Both the position numbers and the translations under genes were made by a program. A stretch of 6,539 nucleotides of DNA. Source: Nitrospirae bacterium RIFCSPLOW2_12_42_9. Its GTDB lineage: Bacteria > Nitrospirota > 9FT-COMBO-42-15 > HDB-SIOI813. Under the pieces are notes generated by a model, which had not been told where the DNA came from, made no database searches, and saw nothing but the letters and a program-made list of their open reading frames with translations. The first letter of the stretch is position 1; each line of letters begins with the position of its first letter. The stretch lies in assembly GCA_001805205.1 (NCBI GenBank), contig MHER01000008.1:686-7224 (forward strand), read 5' to 3'. Shown here piece by piece: positions 1-5,225 of the stretch.

Positions 1-957
1 TGTCTGCATCCCATACTGTGAGGCACCGGATGCTATCACATCATGCACCCTCCTTGTCTTGTCAGAATCCATTATGTACTCCCGGATTGTTGCAGTAGAT
101 ATCAATACCTCAACTGCCGCCACCCTCCCTTTGCCATCAGCCCGCGGGACAAGCCTCAGTGATACAACACCTTTAATAACAGAGGCAAGTTGTGTCCTGA
201 TCTGTTTCTGCTGATAGGGCGGGAAAATGGTGATTATCCTGTTAATCGTTTCAGCAGCATCCACAGTATGCAGGGTGCTCATGACCAGATGACCTGTCTC
301 GGCAGCAACAAGTGCTGTTGAGATGGTCTCAAAATCACGCATCTCGCCAACCAGGATTACATCAGGATCCTGACGAAGCGCACTCCTCAGGGAATTTGCA
401 AATGTATCAGCATCATTCCCGATCTCCCTCTGATTTATAAGGCTCTTCTTATCCTTATAAAGAAATTCAATAGGGTCCTCGATGGTCATGATATGCATGG
501 ACTTGTGTATATTAATATGCTCTATCATTGCTGCAAGGGTGGTAGACTTTCCGCTTCCCGTTGTACCTGTAACCAGTATCAATCCCCTCGGCTCTATTGC
601 AAGCTTCTCCAATATCTTTGGAAGACCAAGCTCCTCTATTGTTAATATCTTCATGGGAATAACACGGAAGACCATCCCTATGGTCCCCCTTTGCTGGAAC
701 ACATTAACCCTGAAACGCCCCAGGCCTGTCATGCCATAAGAAAGGTCAACCTCCTTTTTCTCTAAATAACGTTTCTTCTGTGCATCATTCATAATAGCGT
801 TCACTATGGAGACAGCATCCTCCTGTGATAACTTCCCTTTTTGCTCCATAGGCATAAGCTCGCCATTTATCCTTATTATTGGGTATGTACCTACTTTTAA
901 ATGGAGATCTGATGCACTCTTTCCAACTGCCACAGTAAGGAGTTCATTTATTTCCAT
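1..957 (-). CDS. pilT: Type IV pilus retraction ATPase PilT (3' end cut by window)
   Basis: PilT is the cytoplasmic hexameric ATPase that depolymerises type IV pili and drives twitching motility. The visible 319 residues read without interruption from ATG at 957 to the window edge; the family is about 350-370 residues, so roughly 40 C-terminal residues lie outside. Visible motifs are an N-terminal PAS-like region (SASDLHLKVG, residues 14-23), Walker A GTTGSGKST (131-139), the Asp box TIEDPIEF (158-165), Walker B DVILVGEMRD with the catalytic Glu (199-208) and the His box TGHLVMSTLHT (221-231). The usual AIRNLIRE motif appears as TIREYIMD (290-297), a variant I believe occurs in some PilT lineages. 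The start is supported by AGGGAGG five bases upstream. It lies 51 nt after recA. The alternative of a PilU-like paralogue is not excluded, because the C-terminus is missing. Confidence 0.95.
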   Translation of the reverse strand, partial: MEINELLTVAVGKSASDLHLKVGTYPIIRINGELMPMEQKGKLSQEDAVSIVNAIMNDAQKKRYLEKKEVDLSYGMTGLGRFRVNVFQQRGTIGMVFRVIPMKILTIEELGLPKILEKLAIEPRGLILVTGTTGSGKSTTLAAMIEHINIHKSMHIMTIEDPIEFLYKDKKSLINQREIGNDADTFANSLRSALRQDPDVILVGEMRDFETISTALVAAETGHLVMSTLHTVDAAETINRIITIFPPYQQKQIRTQLASVIKGVVSLRLVPRADGKGRVAAVEVLISTATIREYIMDSDKTRRVHDVIASGASQYGMQT

Positions 958-962
958 ATAAT

Positions 963-969
963 CCTCCCT
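963..969 (-). promoter_or_regulatory. Ribosome binding site of pilT
   Basis: On the minus strand AGGGAGG lies five bases before the pilT ATG at 957. It is one of the strongest Shine-Dalgarno sequences in the window and fixes the start. Confidence 0.8.
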
Positions 970-986
970 GGAATTTACAGCGTCAA

Positions 987-992
987 ATTATA
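987..992 (-). promoter_or_regulatory. Possible -10 box before pilT
   Basis: A perfect TATAAT on the minus strand lies in the 51-nt recA-pilT gap, about 30 nt before the pilT start. The nearest -35-like hexamer, TTGATA (1007-1012), is only 14 nt away and overlaps the recA stop, which is too close for a normal sigma-70 promoter. A promoter with a poor -35 is possible, but so is chance in an AT-rich gap. Confidence 0.25.
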
Positions 993-1008
993 CTACTTCT
1001 ATAACATA

Positions 1009-2043
1009 TCAAAGGTTTTTCTTCTCCGGAGGTCTTGCCTCTGTCTTTTGCAGTCCACAGACCTCTTTAATATTTAACTCCATATCTTTCGCCAATCCGG
1101 TATTTTCCTTTAATAACTGTCGTGCATTCTCTCTCCCCTGACCTATCCTCTCACCTTTGTATGCATACCATGAACCGCTCTTCTCTATGATACCTTTCTC
1201 AACACCAAGGTCTATTAATTCACCCACCTTTGATATCCCTTCGTCAAACATTATATCGAATTCAGCCTGTTTGAAGGGTGGTGCAAGTTTATTCTTAACC
1301 ACCTTTACCCGCACCCTGCTGCCTGTAATTTCCTGCCCCTCTTTAATCGATTCTATCTTCCTTATATCAAGTCTTATCGACGAGTAGAACTTCAGTGCAT
1401 TACCCCCTGTAGTTGTCTCAGGGTTCCCGAACATTACACCCAGTTTCATCCTTATCTGGTTGATAAATATTACAGTAGTAAGGGATTTACTTATCGCGGC
1501 TGTCAGTTTTCTCAATGCCTGGGACATGAGCCTCGCCTGAAGCCCCATGTGGGCATCCCCCATCTCACCTTCTATCTCAGCCCTCGGCACAAGTGCAGCC
1601 ACAGAATCGATGACGATTATATCTATTGCCCCGCTCCTCACGAGTGTCTCTGCAATCTCAAGGGCCTGCTCCCCTGTATCCGGCTGTGATATCAGGAGGT
1701 CATCTGTATTTACACCGAGTTTCCGGGCATAACTAACATCAAGCGCATGTTCCGCATCTATGAAGGCCGCCACCCCGCCGTTCTTCTGGGCCTCTCCAAT
1801 GGTATGCAGTGTGAGAGTGGTCTTGCCGGAAGACTCAGGCCCGAATATCTCGGTCACCCTTCCCCTTGGAATCCCTCCCACACCGAGTGCTATATCGAGC
1901 CCTAAAGACCCTGTAGATATTGCAGGGACATCTGCCGGACCCTTATCTGTACCCAATCTCATGATCGCACCTTTCCCAAACTGCTTTTCAATCTGTGAAA
2001 GGGCAAGCTCCAATGCCTTTATCCTCTGTTCTTTCTCCCCCAT
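1009..2043 (-). CDS. recA: Recombinase RecA
   Basis: RecA forms the ATP-dependent filament on single-stranded DNA that carries out strand exchange and, in SOS-competent bacteria, stimulates LexA self-cleavage. The product is 344 residues, close to the family norm of about 345-355. Motifs seen are Walker A GPESSGKT (68-75), the catalytic segment FIDAEHALD (94-102), Walker [12 protein letters not shown] (141-151), loop L1 around [12 protein letters not shown] (156-167), the allosteric [11 protein letters not shown] segment (196-206) and DNA-binding loop L2 with [13 protein letters not shown] (207-219). I chose ATG at 2043 because AAAGGAG lies seven bases upstream and [12 protein letters not shown] is a typical RecA beginning. 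A longer reading from 2112 adds 23 residues encoded by the upstream repeat and is unlikely. The C-terminus ends basic (PPEKKNL) rather than in the strongly acidic tail known from E. coli. Stop is TGA. Confidence 0.98.
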   Translation of the reverse strand: MGEKEQRIKALELALSQIEKQFGKGAIMRLGTDKGPADVPAISTGSLGLDIALGVGGIPRGRVTEIFGPESSGKTTLTLHTIGEAQKNGGVAAFIDAEHALDVSYARKLGVNTDDLLISQPDTGEQALEIAETLVRSGAIDIIVIDSVAALVPRAEIEGEMGDAHMGLQARLMSQALRKLTAAISKSLTTVIFINQIRMKLGVMFGNPETTTGGNALKFYSSIRLDIRKIESIKEGQEITGSRVRVKVVKNKLAPPFKQAEFDIMFDEGISKVGELIDLGVEKGIIEKSGSWYAYKGERIGQGRENARQLLKENTGLAKDMELNIKEVCGLQKTEARPPEKKNL

Positions 2044-2050
2044 GTCTAAT

Positions 2051-2057
2051 CTCCTTT
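2051..2057 (-). promoter_or_regulatory. Ribosome binding site of recA (decides the start)
   Basis: AAAGGAG on the minus strand ends seven bases before the ATG at 2043. It supports the 344-residue RecA over the longer in-frame reading from 2112, which would begin inside the repeat element and has no such site. Confidence 0.8.
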
Positions 2058-2125
2058 TATTTAATGTTGATGACGGCTTCGTAAAAAGTCCATCTGCTGC
2101 GTTGCGCTGCATCCTTCGTCATTGC

Positions 2126-2145
2126 GGCGTAGCTATTAGTACGCC
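2126..2145. repeat. Hairpin inside the recA-upstream element
   Basis: GGCGTA (2126-2131) and TACGCC (2140-2145) form a 6-bp perfect stem around an 8-base loop near the centre of the palindromic element. No U-run follows on either strand, so it does not look like an intrinsic terminator. Confidence 0.6.
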
Positions 2146-2175
2146 TCATTCCTCAGAATTTGCGCGCCTTCGGGT

Positions 2176-2191
2176 ACCCACTTTTGTGGGT
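2176..2191. repeat. Second hairpin inside the element
   Basis: ACCCAC (2176-2181) and GTGGGT (2186-2191) pair around TTTT. It overlaps the 8-bp palindrome GGGTACCC (2172-2179). On the plus strand a run of six T lies at 2200-2205, nine bases beyond the stem, which is too far for a classic terminator. On the minus strand, the direction of transcription here, no U-run follows. Confidence 0.5.
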
Positions 2192-2230
2192 GATGGAGCT
2201 TTTTTCAAAGCCGCCCACTTTCGGTACTTT

Positions 2231-2794
2231 TTACGATTCCATCAATTCCACTGATATTAATTCCGTATATATAGCCCCTGCGGGTCTTAATTCGCTTTGC
2301 ATAAGATGGATATTCGTAACTTCAAATCCGTCCAGATCTATCGCCTTCTCTTCATCAACCAGATTAAGCAATCTCTCAATATTTTTTGGGGAGCGTATTC
2401 GTCCCAATGTTATATGCGGAGTAAATCCCCTCTTTTCCGCAGCAAATCCGAGTTTCTCAAGCTCCTTCTCAACGTTTCGCTGCAGCTCAATCATGTTGTT
2501 GCCATCTTCTTTTAAGCCTATCCAAATCACGCGGGGTCTTCTGATATCAGGAAATGTACCAATCCCTGAGATATCAAGCGAAAAAGGTTTTATGCCAATT
2601 ATTGACAGACCCAAAGCAGTTCCGATCTCCTTAAGCCTTTCCTCCTCAACCTCACCCAGGAATTTGAGTGTAAGATGCATACCCTCTGGTCTTGTCCATG
2701 AGACATCAGCGCCGGCTTTCTTCAGCCTCTCCTGAATGGCCGTCATACCTTTCTTTATCCCATCTGGTATTGATATTGAGATAAAACACCGCAT
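2231..2794 (-). CDS. thpR: RNA 2',3'-cyclic phosphodiesterase ThpR (2H phosphoesterase)
   Basis: ThpR (formerly LigT) is a cytoplasmic 2H-family enzyme that hydrolyses 2',3'-cyclic phosphate RNA ends and can join tRNA halves in vitro. The 187-residue product shows both family motifs: HLTL with H40 and T42, followed by KFLGEV, and HITL with H127 and T129, followed by GRI. The length is normal. ATG at 2794 gives the typical MRCFISISIP beginning. It starts 10 nt after the pncC stop, and its ribosome binding site is weak, which suggests translational coupling. The last codons (LMES and TAA) fall within the right arm of the neighbouring palindromic element, so the natural 3' end may have been replaced. 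thpR next to cinA and recA is a recurrent arrangement, but no direct role in recombination is established from it. Confidence 0.93.
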   Translation of the reverse strand: MRCFISISIPDGIKKGMTAIQERLKKAGADVSWTRPEGMHLTLKFLGEVEEERLKEIGTALGLSIIGIKPFSLDISGIGTFPDIRRPRVIWIGLKEDGNNMIELQRNVEKELEKLGFAAEKRGFTPHITLGRIRSPKNIERLLNLVDEEKAIDLDGFEVTNIHLMQSELRPAGAIYTELISVELMES

Positions 2795-2804
2795 ATAAAT
2801 TGCT

Positions 2805-3296
2805 TTACTTTTCCAAATATTCTCTAATCATCTCCAGGGCAGCTTCAGATGTCTTTAATTTAATTTCCTCCCTGTCACCTGTAAACCTGAATTCCTTACA
2901 TTCTACACAAGATTGAGTTGACAATGCAATATATACAAGCCCTGCTGGTTTGGCTGCTGTCCCTCCGGTTGGACCCGCAATCCCTGTCACTCCAACTCCT
3001 ATCTCTGTCTTCCTAAACCTTCTAACACCCTCAGCCATTGCCTTTGCTGTCTGACTGCTTACAGCGCCATGTTTATTAATGGTCTCTTCAGGAACTTTCA
3101 ATATCTCAACCTTGGCCTCATTGCTGTATGAAACCACCCCGCTCTCAAAGTAGTCAGAACTCCCGGGGATATTTGTAATCCTGTGGGAGATCAACCCTCC
3201 TGTGCATGACTCTGCAATGGAAATCCTCCACCCCTTAGCCCTGAGCAATTGCCCAATCACATCTTCTAAAACCTCTTTTTCTTTTTCAGAACTCAT
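2805..3296 (-). CDS. pncC: Nicotinamide-nucleotide amidohydrolase (stand-alone CinA C-terminal domain)
   Basis: The family deamidates nicotinamide mononucleotide to nicotinate mononucleotide, recycling the NMN released by NAD-dependent DNA ligase. The 163 residues match only the CinA C-terminal amidase domain. Visible are AESCTGG with the likely catalytic Ser30 (28-34), GVVSYSNEAK (53-62), HGAVSSQTA (76-84) and VTGIAGPTGGT (103-113). The roughly 250-residue molybdopterin-binding-like N-terminal domain of full CinA is absent, and no remnant of it is seen upstream; PgpA lies there instead. The start at 3296 lacks a clear Shine-Dalgarno sequence. A GTG at codon 13 is an alternative, but the upstream residues are plausible for this family. 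The position before recA matches the known cinA-recA association. Some pipelines would name it cinA. Confidence 0.92.
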   Translation of the reverse strand: MSSEKEKEVLEDVIGQLLRAKGWRISIAESCTGGLISHRITNIPGSSDYFESGVVSYSNEAKVEILKVPEETINKHGAVSSQTAKAMAEGVRRFRKTEIGVGVTGIAGPTGGTAAKPAGLVYIALSTQSCVECKEFRFTGDREEIKLKTSEAALEMIREYLEK

Positions 3297-3326
3297 AGCT
3301 TAGCTTCAATTATTTTGTGCACTTAA

Positions 3327-3337
3327 GGTATCATACC
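3327..3337. promoter_or_regulatory. Short palindrome GGTATNATACC in the pgpA-pncC gap
   Basis: A perfect 5-1-5 inverted repeat lies in the 48-nt gap before pncC. On the minus strand it contains TATGAT, one base off a -10 box, but no fitting -35 hexamer is seen 16-18 nt upstream. It could be a small operator or promoter, or chance. Confidence 0.2.
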
Positions 3338-3344
3338 CAACCTT

Positions 3345-3812
3345 TTACCAGATCAGCCTGTACAAAATTCTAATCAGGATATTTGCATAAACTCCTGCCA
3401 GAATATCATCAAGCATTATACCCCACCCACCCCCTAATCTTCTATCTATCAGTCTTATGGGAAATGGTTTCAGGATATCAAATATACGGAAGGAAACAAA
3501 ACCAGCCAACAAAAAACCCCACCCCTGCGGTAGTGCCAGATAGGTGAGCAGCATCCCTGATACTTCATCTATGACAATATGCGGACTGTCTTTTTTACCA
3601 TAAATCTTCTCTGCTTCATTAGATATATAAACACCGGCAATAAATATAAATGAAACAACTGTTAAATATCTTATACTTGATAAATTCTGTAATAGTAAAT
3701 AAGCAAGCACCCCGATGAGACTTCCAACTGTGCCGGGCGCTGCCGGAGAATAGCCAGAATAAAATCCTGAGGCAAGGAATTTGATTATAGTTTGACGTTG
3801 AATAACACTCAC
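3345..3812 (-). CDS. pgpA: Phosphatidylglycerophosphatase A
   Basis: PgpA is an inner-membrane phosphatase that converts phosphatidylglycerol phosphate to phosphatidylglycerol. The 155-residue product shows the family signatures: SGYSPAAPGTVGSL (19-32), HIVIDEVSGM with the acidic pair D82-E83 (78-87), FRIFDILKPFPIRLID (108-123) and GGWGIMLDDILAGVYAN (128-144). Hydrophobic membrane segments are at about 32-42, 49-64, 86-107 and 134-153. The start is taken as GTG at 3812. An in-frame TGA at 3822-3824 limits any extension to four codons, and no ATG is available in frame. A Shine-Dalgarno sequence is poor, and a small hairpin (3822-3836) lies just upstream. It follows the PilZ gene by 71 nt and precedes pncC by 48 nt. 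Confidence 0.94.
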   Translation of the reverse strand: MSVIQRQTIIKFLASGFYSGYSPAAPGTVGSLIGVLAYLLLQNLSSIRYLTVVSFIFIAGVYISNEAEKIYGKKDSPHIVIDEVSGMLLTYLALPQGWGFLLAGFVSFRIFDILKPFPIRLIDRRLGGGWGIMLDDILAGVYANILIRILYRLIW

Positions 3813-3821
3813 ATAAATTTG

Positions 3822-3836
3822 TCAGGAAATACCTGA
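3822..3836. repeat. Small hairpin just upstream of pgpA
   Basis: TCAGG and CCTGA form a perfect 5-bp stem around a 5-base loop, ending nine bases before the pgpA GTG. On the transcript the only AGG near the start sits in this stem, so it could limit ribosome access. The stem is short and this reading is speculative. Confidence 0.3.
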
Positions 3837-3883
3837 TACTATCATTAAAACATTTCTCAAGTCAACCACAAATTGAAAGATAA

Positions 3884-4195
3884 TTACTCGTTTATGCAGG
3901 GCCTCTCAAATCCTTCTGCATAATTCAGGAAGGCAAGGAGCATGAAGTGGTCATGCTCATTTATTGATCTGAATTCTATGCCAACTGCATAAAAGTCTTC
4001 GAGGGGCTTTATCCAGCAGACATCACCTATAATAGCCTCTGTCCTGTCCACGTTGTATTCATCCACAAAGGATAGCTTAAGGGCTATCTCATCTCCGACA
4101 TTCAGAGGTCTATTGCAGTAGGTAACAATACCACTACGGCTTATATTTACAGCAAGGGCCTTTACAGCCTCTTTTTTTGGGCAGAGAATCTCCAT
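3884..4195 (-). CDS. PilZ-domain protein, N-terminus cut off by an in-frame TAG
   Basis: PilZ domains bind cyclic di-GMP through an N-terminal RxxxR and a following (D/N)xSxxG motif, and relay the signal to motility, pili or exopolysaccharide machinery. This 103-residue product has the second motif, NISRSG (N17, S19, G22), then beta-barrel-like strands including LNVGDEIALKLSF (31-43) and FYAVGIEF (68-75). It lacks RxxxR, and an in-frame TAG sits directly before its ATG at 4195. The missing motif is encoded in the same frame just upstream (4199-4240). The gene is therefore either a nonsense-broken PilZ gene or one translated from the internal ATG by reinitiation into a form unlikely to bind c-di-GMP well. 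No good Shine-Dalgarno sequence precedes 4195; AGAGGG lies about 17 nt away. It sits between recR and pgpA, so its target cannot be read from the neighbours, although pilT is nearby. Confidence 0.75.
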   Translation of the reverse strand: MEILCPKKEAVKALAVNISRSGIVTYCNRPLNVGDEIALKLSFVDEYNVDRTEAIIGDVCWIKPLEDFYAVGIEFRSINEHDHFMLLAFLNYAEGFERPCINE

Positions 4196-4240
4196 CTATT
4201 TTAAGAAACTTACCCTCTTATGTCTCCGTCTGTTCCCCAT
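4196..4240 (-). pseudogene. Detached N-terminal piece of the PilZ gene (14 codons plus TAG)
   Basis: From ATG at 4240 the minus strand reads MGNRRRHKRVSFLK and then TAG (4196-4198), followed at once by the ATG of the downstream PilZ frame with no shift. The piece carries R5-xxx-R9 followed by V, the usual PilZ beginning, and its distance to the NISRSG motif is normal if the stop is read as a sense codon. The full-length product would be 118 residues. No strong Shine-Dalgarno sequence precedes 4240. It begins 48 nt after the recR stop. Confidence 0.7.
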
Positions 4241-4288
4241 AAAAAATGCACTGCAATCTAATAAAATGGCAGACAAGGTAGTTTAAAA

Positions 4289-4885
4289 CTATACCTCTCT
4301 CCGCCCTTCAAGGGATTTAACGAGGGTTACTTCATCAGCATATTCTATATCGCTCCCAACTGGAATACCATACGCTATACGTGTGACATAAACACCCATA
4401 GGTTTTATCAGGCGTGTGAGATACATGGCCGTTGCCTCACCTGCCATGTCAGGATCCATGGCCAGTATTACCTCTTTAATGCCATCATTTTCTACCCTGC
4501 TTATTAATCCATTAATCTTTATGTCATCAGGACCAATCCCATCGAGGGGTGAAAGCGCACCCAGCATTACATGGTATAGCCCCTTGTATCCCCTTGTCCT
4601 CTCTATTGTATAAAGTGTACCAGGCTCTTCTACAACAAGAACCTTGGTCCTGTCCCTGTTAACATCACGGCATATCCTGCACAGGTCTTCTTCTGTAATA
4701 TTATTACAGACAGAGCAGAAGCGGCTCTTATCCTTTACATCAATAATGGCCCCGGCTATTCCCTTTGCCTCATCCGGTGGCATCTTCAGGAGAAAGAATG
4801 CCAGTCTCTGGGCTGTCTTCTGTCCTATTCCAGGAAGCCTTTTCAACTCTTCTATAAGCCTGTCAAACGAACTTTTACTGTTCAT
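4289..4885 (-). CDS. recR: Recombination mediator RecR
   Basis: RecR acts with RecO (and RecF) to load RecA on SSB-coated single-stranded DNA at gaps. The product is 198 residues, the normal length. It has a helix-hairpin-helix region ([20 protein letters not shown], 14-33), a four-cysteine zinc finger (C57, C60, C69, C72), a Toprim domain opening with [14 protein letters not shown] (82-95) and the C-terminal [16 protein letters not shown] (173-188). The Toprim segment usually written NPTxEGEAT in this family is DPDMAGEAT here (144-152), closer to a topoisomerase DxD motif. The ATG overlaps the ybaB stop as ATGA, so translation is coupled. The gene ends with TAG followed one codon later by TAA. 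Confidence 0.97.
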   Translation of the reverse strand: MNSKSSFDRLIEELKRLPGIGQKTAQRLAFFLLKMPPDEAKGIAGAIIDVKDKSRFCSVCNNITEEDLCRICRDVNRDRTKVLVVEEPGTLYTIERTRGYKGLYHVMLGALSPLDGIGPDDIKINGLISRVENDGIKEVILAMDPDMAGEATAMYLTRLIKPMGVYVTRIAYGIPVGSDIEYADEVTLVKSLEGRREV

Positions 4886-5214
4886 ATCATACCTGATAAA
4901 CCTGGAATATTTAAACCCATCCCGCCTGTCAGCCCCTTCATCTCTTCTGCCATCATATCCTTGGCTTTACTCAGGGCCTCATTGGTGGCAGCAACAACAA
5001 GGTCCTGCAGCATCTCAACATCATCAGGATTAACCACATCCCGCTCTATCTTTATTGACAGGATCTCCTGGCGGCCATTTGCAGTAACCGTAACCATACC
5101 GCCCCCTGATGAGGCCTCAACAGTCTTATTCCCTGCCTCTTCCTGGATCTTTGCAAGTTGTTCCTGCATCTTCTGAGCCTGTTTTAGAATATCACCGAAC
5201 ATCTTTTTTGACAT
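4882..5214 (-). CDS. ybaB: YbaB/EbfC nucleoid-associated protein
   Basis: This is a small DNA-binding protein that dimerises and coats the nucleoid. The 110-residue product shows the family pattern: an N-terminal helix rich in Gln, Lys and Glu ([18 protein letters not shown], 9-26), the strand region with [13 protein letters not shown] (35-47), [20 protein letters not shown] (54-73) and a C-terminal helix ([14 protein letters not shown], 75-88) before a Gly/Met-rich tail. AAGGGGG four bases before the ATG at 5214 supports the start. It begins 11 nt after dnaX and shares an ATGA overlap with recR, the classic dnaX-ybaB-recR order. Stop is TGA. Confidence 0.97.
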   Translation of the reverse strand: MSKKMFGDILKQAQKMQEQLAKIQEEAGNKTVEASSGGGMVTVTANGRQEILSIKIERDVVNPDDVEMLQDLVVAATNEALSKAKDMMAEEMKGLTGGMGLNIPGLSGMI

Positions 5215-5218
5215 TGTA

Positions 5219-5225
5219 CCCCCTT
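5219..5225 (-). promoter_or_regulatory. Ribosome binding site of ybaB
   Basis: AAGGGGG on the minus strand, directly after the dnaX stop codon and four bases before the ybaB ATG at 5214. Confidence 0.7.

Larger units (their letters stand above)
2067..2245. repeat. MITE-like palindromic intergenic element between thpR and recA
   Basis: The element is about 179 bp. Its ends are inverted copies of each other: TTGATG, a short unlike spacer (ACGGCT at one end, GAA at the other), then TCGTAAAAAGT (perfect 11-bp match, 2079-2089 against 2226-2236). Inside lie a hairpin GGCGTA/TACGCC with an 8-base loop (2126-2145), near the centre of an imperfect long palindrome, and a second hairpin ACCCAC/GTGGGT with a TTTT loop (2176-2191). 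No open frame of note fits inside. The layout is that of a small non-autonomous mobile or REP-type repeat. From memory, similar sequences with GTAAAAAGTCCATCTGCTGC-like arms recur between genes in Nitrospirota and Desulfobacterota, but copy number in this genome cannot be judged from one window. One end overlaps the last codons of thpR and supplies its stop. The other end stops about 10 nt before the recA ribosome binding site. Confidence 0.65.

Noticed and set aside
482..739. Plus-strand open frame of 85 codons opposite pilT
   Set aside because: It is antisense to the Walker A region of pilT, where the minus-strand motifs are unambiguous.
2044..2112. 23-residue N-terminal extension of RecA from an ATG at 2112
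   Set aside because: It is encoded mostly by the palindromic element, has no ribosome binding site and does not resemble RecA. The ATG at 2043 has AAAGGAG at good spacing.
2176..2205. Intrinsic terminator after thpR
   Set aside because: The ACCCAC/GTGGGT hairpin has a T-run only on the plus strand and nine bases away. In the direction of transcription no U-run follows.
1760..2735. Plus-strand open frames opposite recA and thpR (1760-2254, 2160-2735)
   Set aside because: They lie antisense to clearly conserved genes, and their translations are Ser/Pro-rich with no domain, as expected of shadow frames.
3822..3836. LexA operator at TCAGG-AAATA-CCTGA
   Set aside because: It does not fit the SOS boxes I know (CTGT-N8-ACAG, GAAC-N4-GTTC), and it lies before pgpA, not a damage gene. 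It was kept only as a possible hairpin.
4196..4198. TAG in the PilZ gene read as pyrrolysine or another recoded amino acid
   Set aside because: recR and dnaX both end in TAG in this window, and PilZ proteins have no known need for a recoded residue there. Nonsense mutation or reinitiation is simpler.
4644..5033. Plus-strand open frame opposite recR and ybaB
   Set aside because: It spans two conserved minus-strand genes and has low-complexity Ser/Leu-rich content with no recognisable domain.
5203..5209. A AAA AAG slippery heptamer in codons 2-4 of ybaB
   Set aside because: It matches the dnaX-type frameshift heptamer but sits at the very start of ybaB, where slippage would only give a useless short peptide. 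The lysine codons are ordinary for this family.
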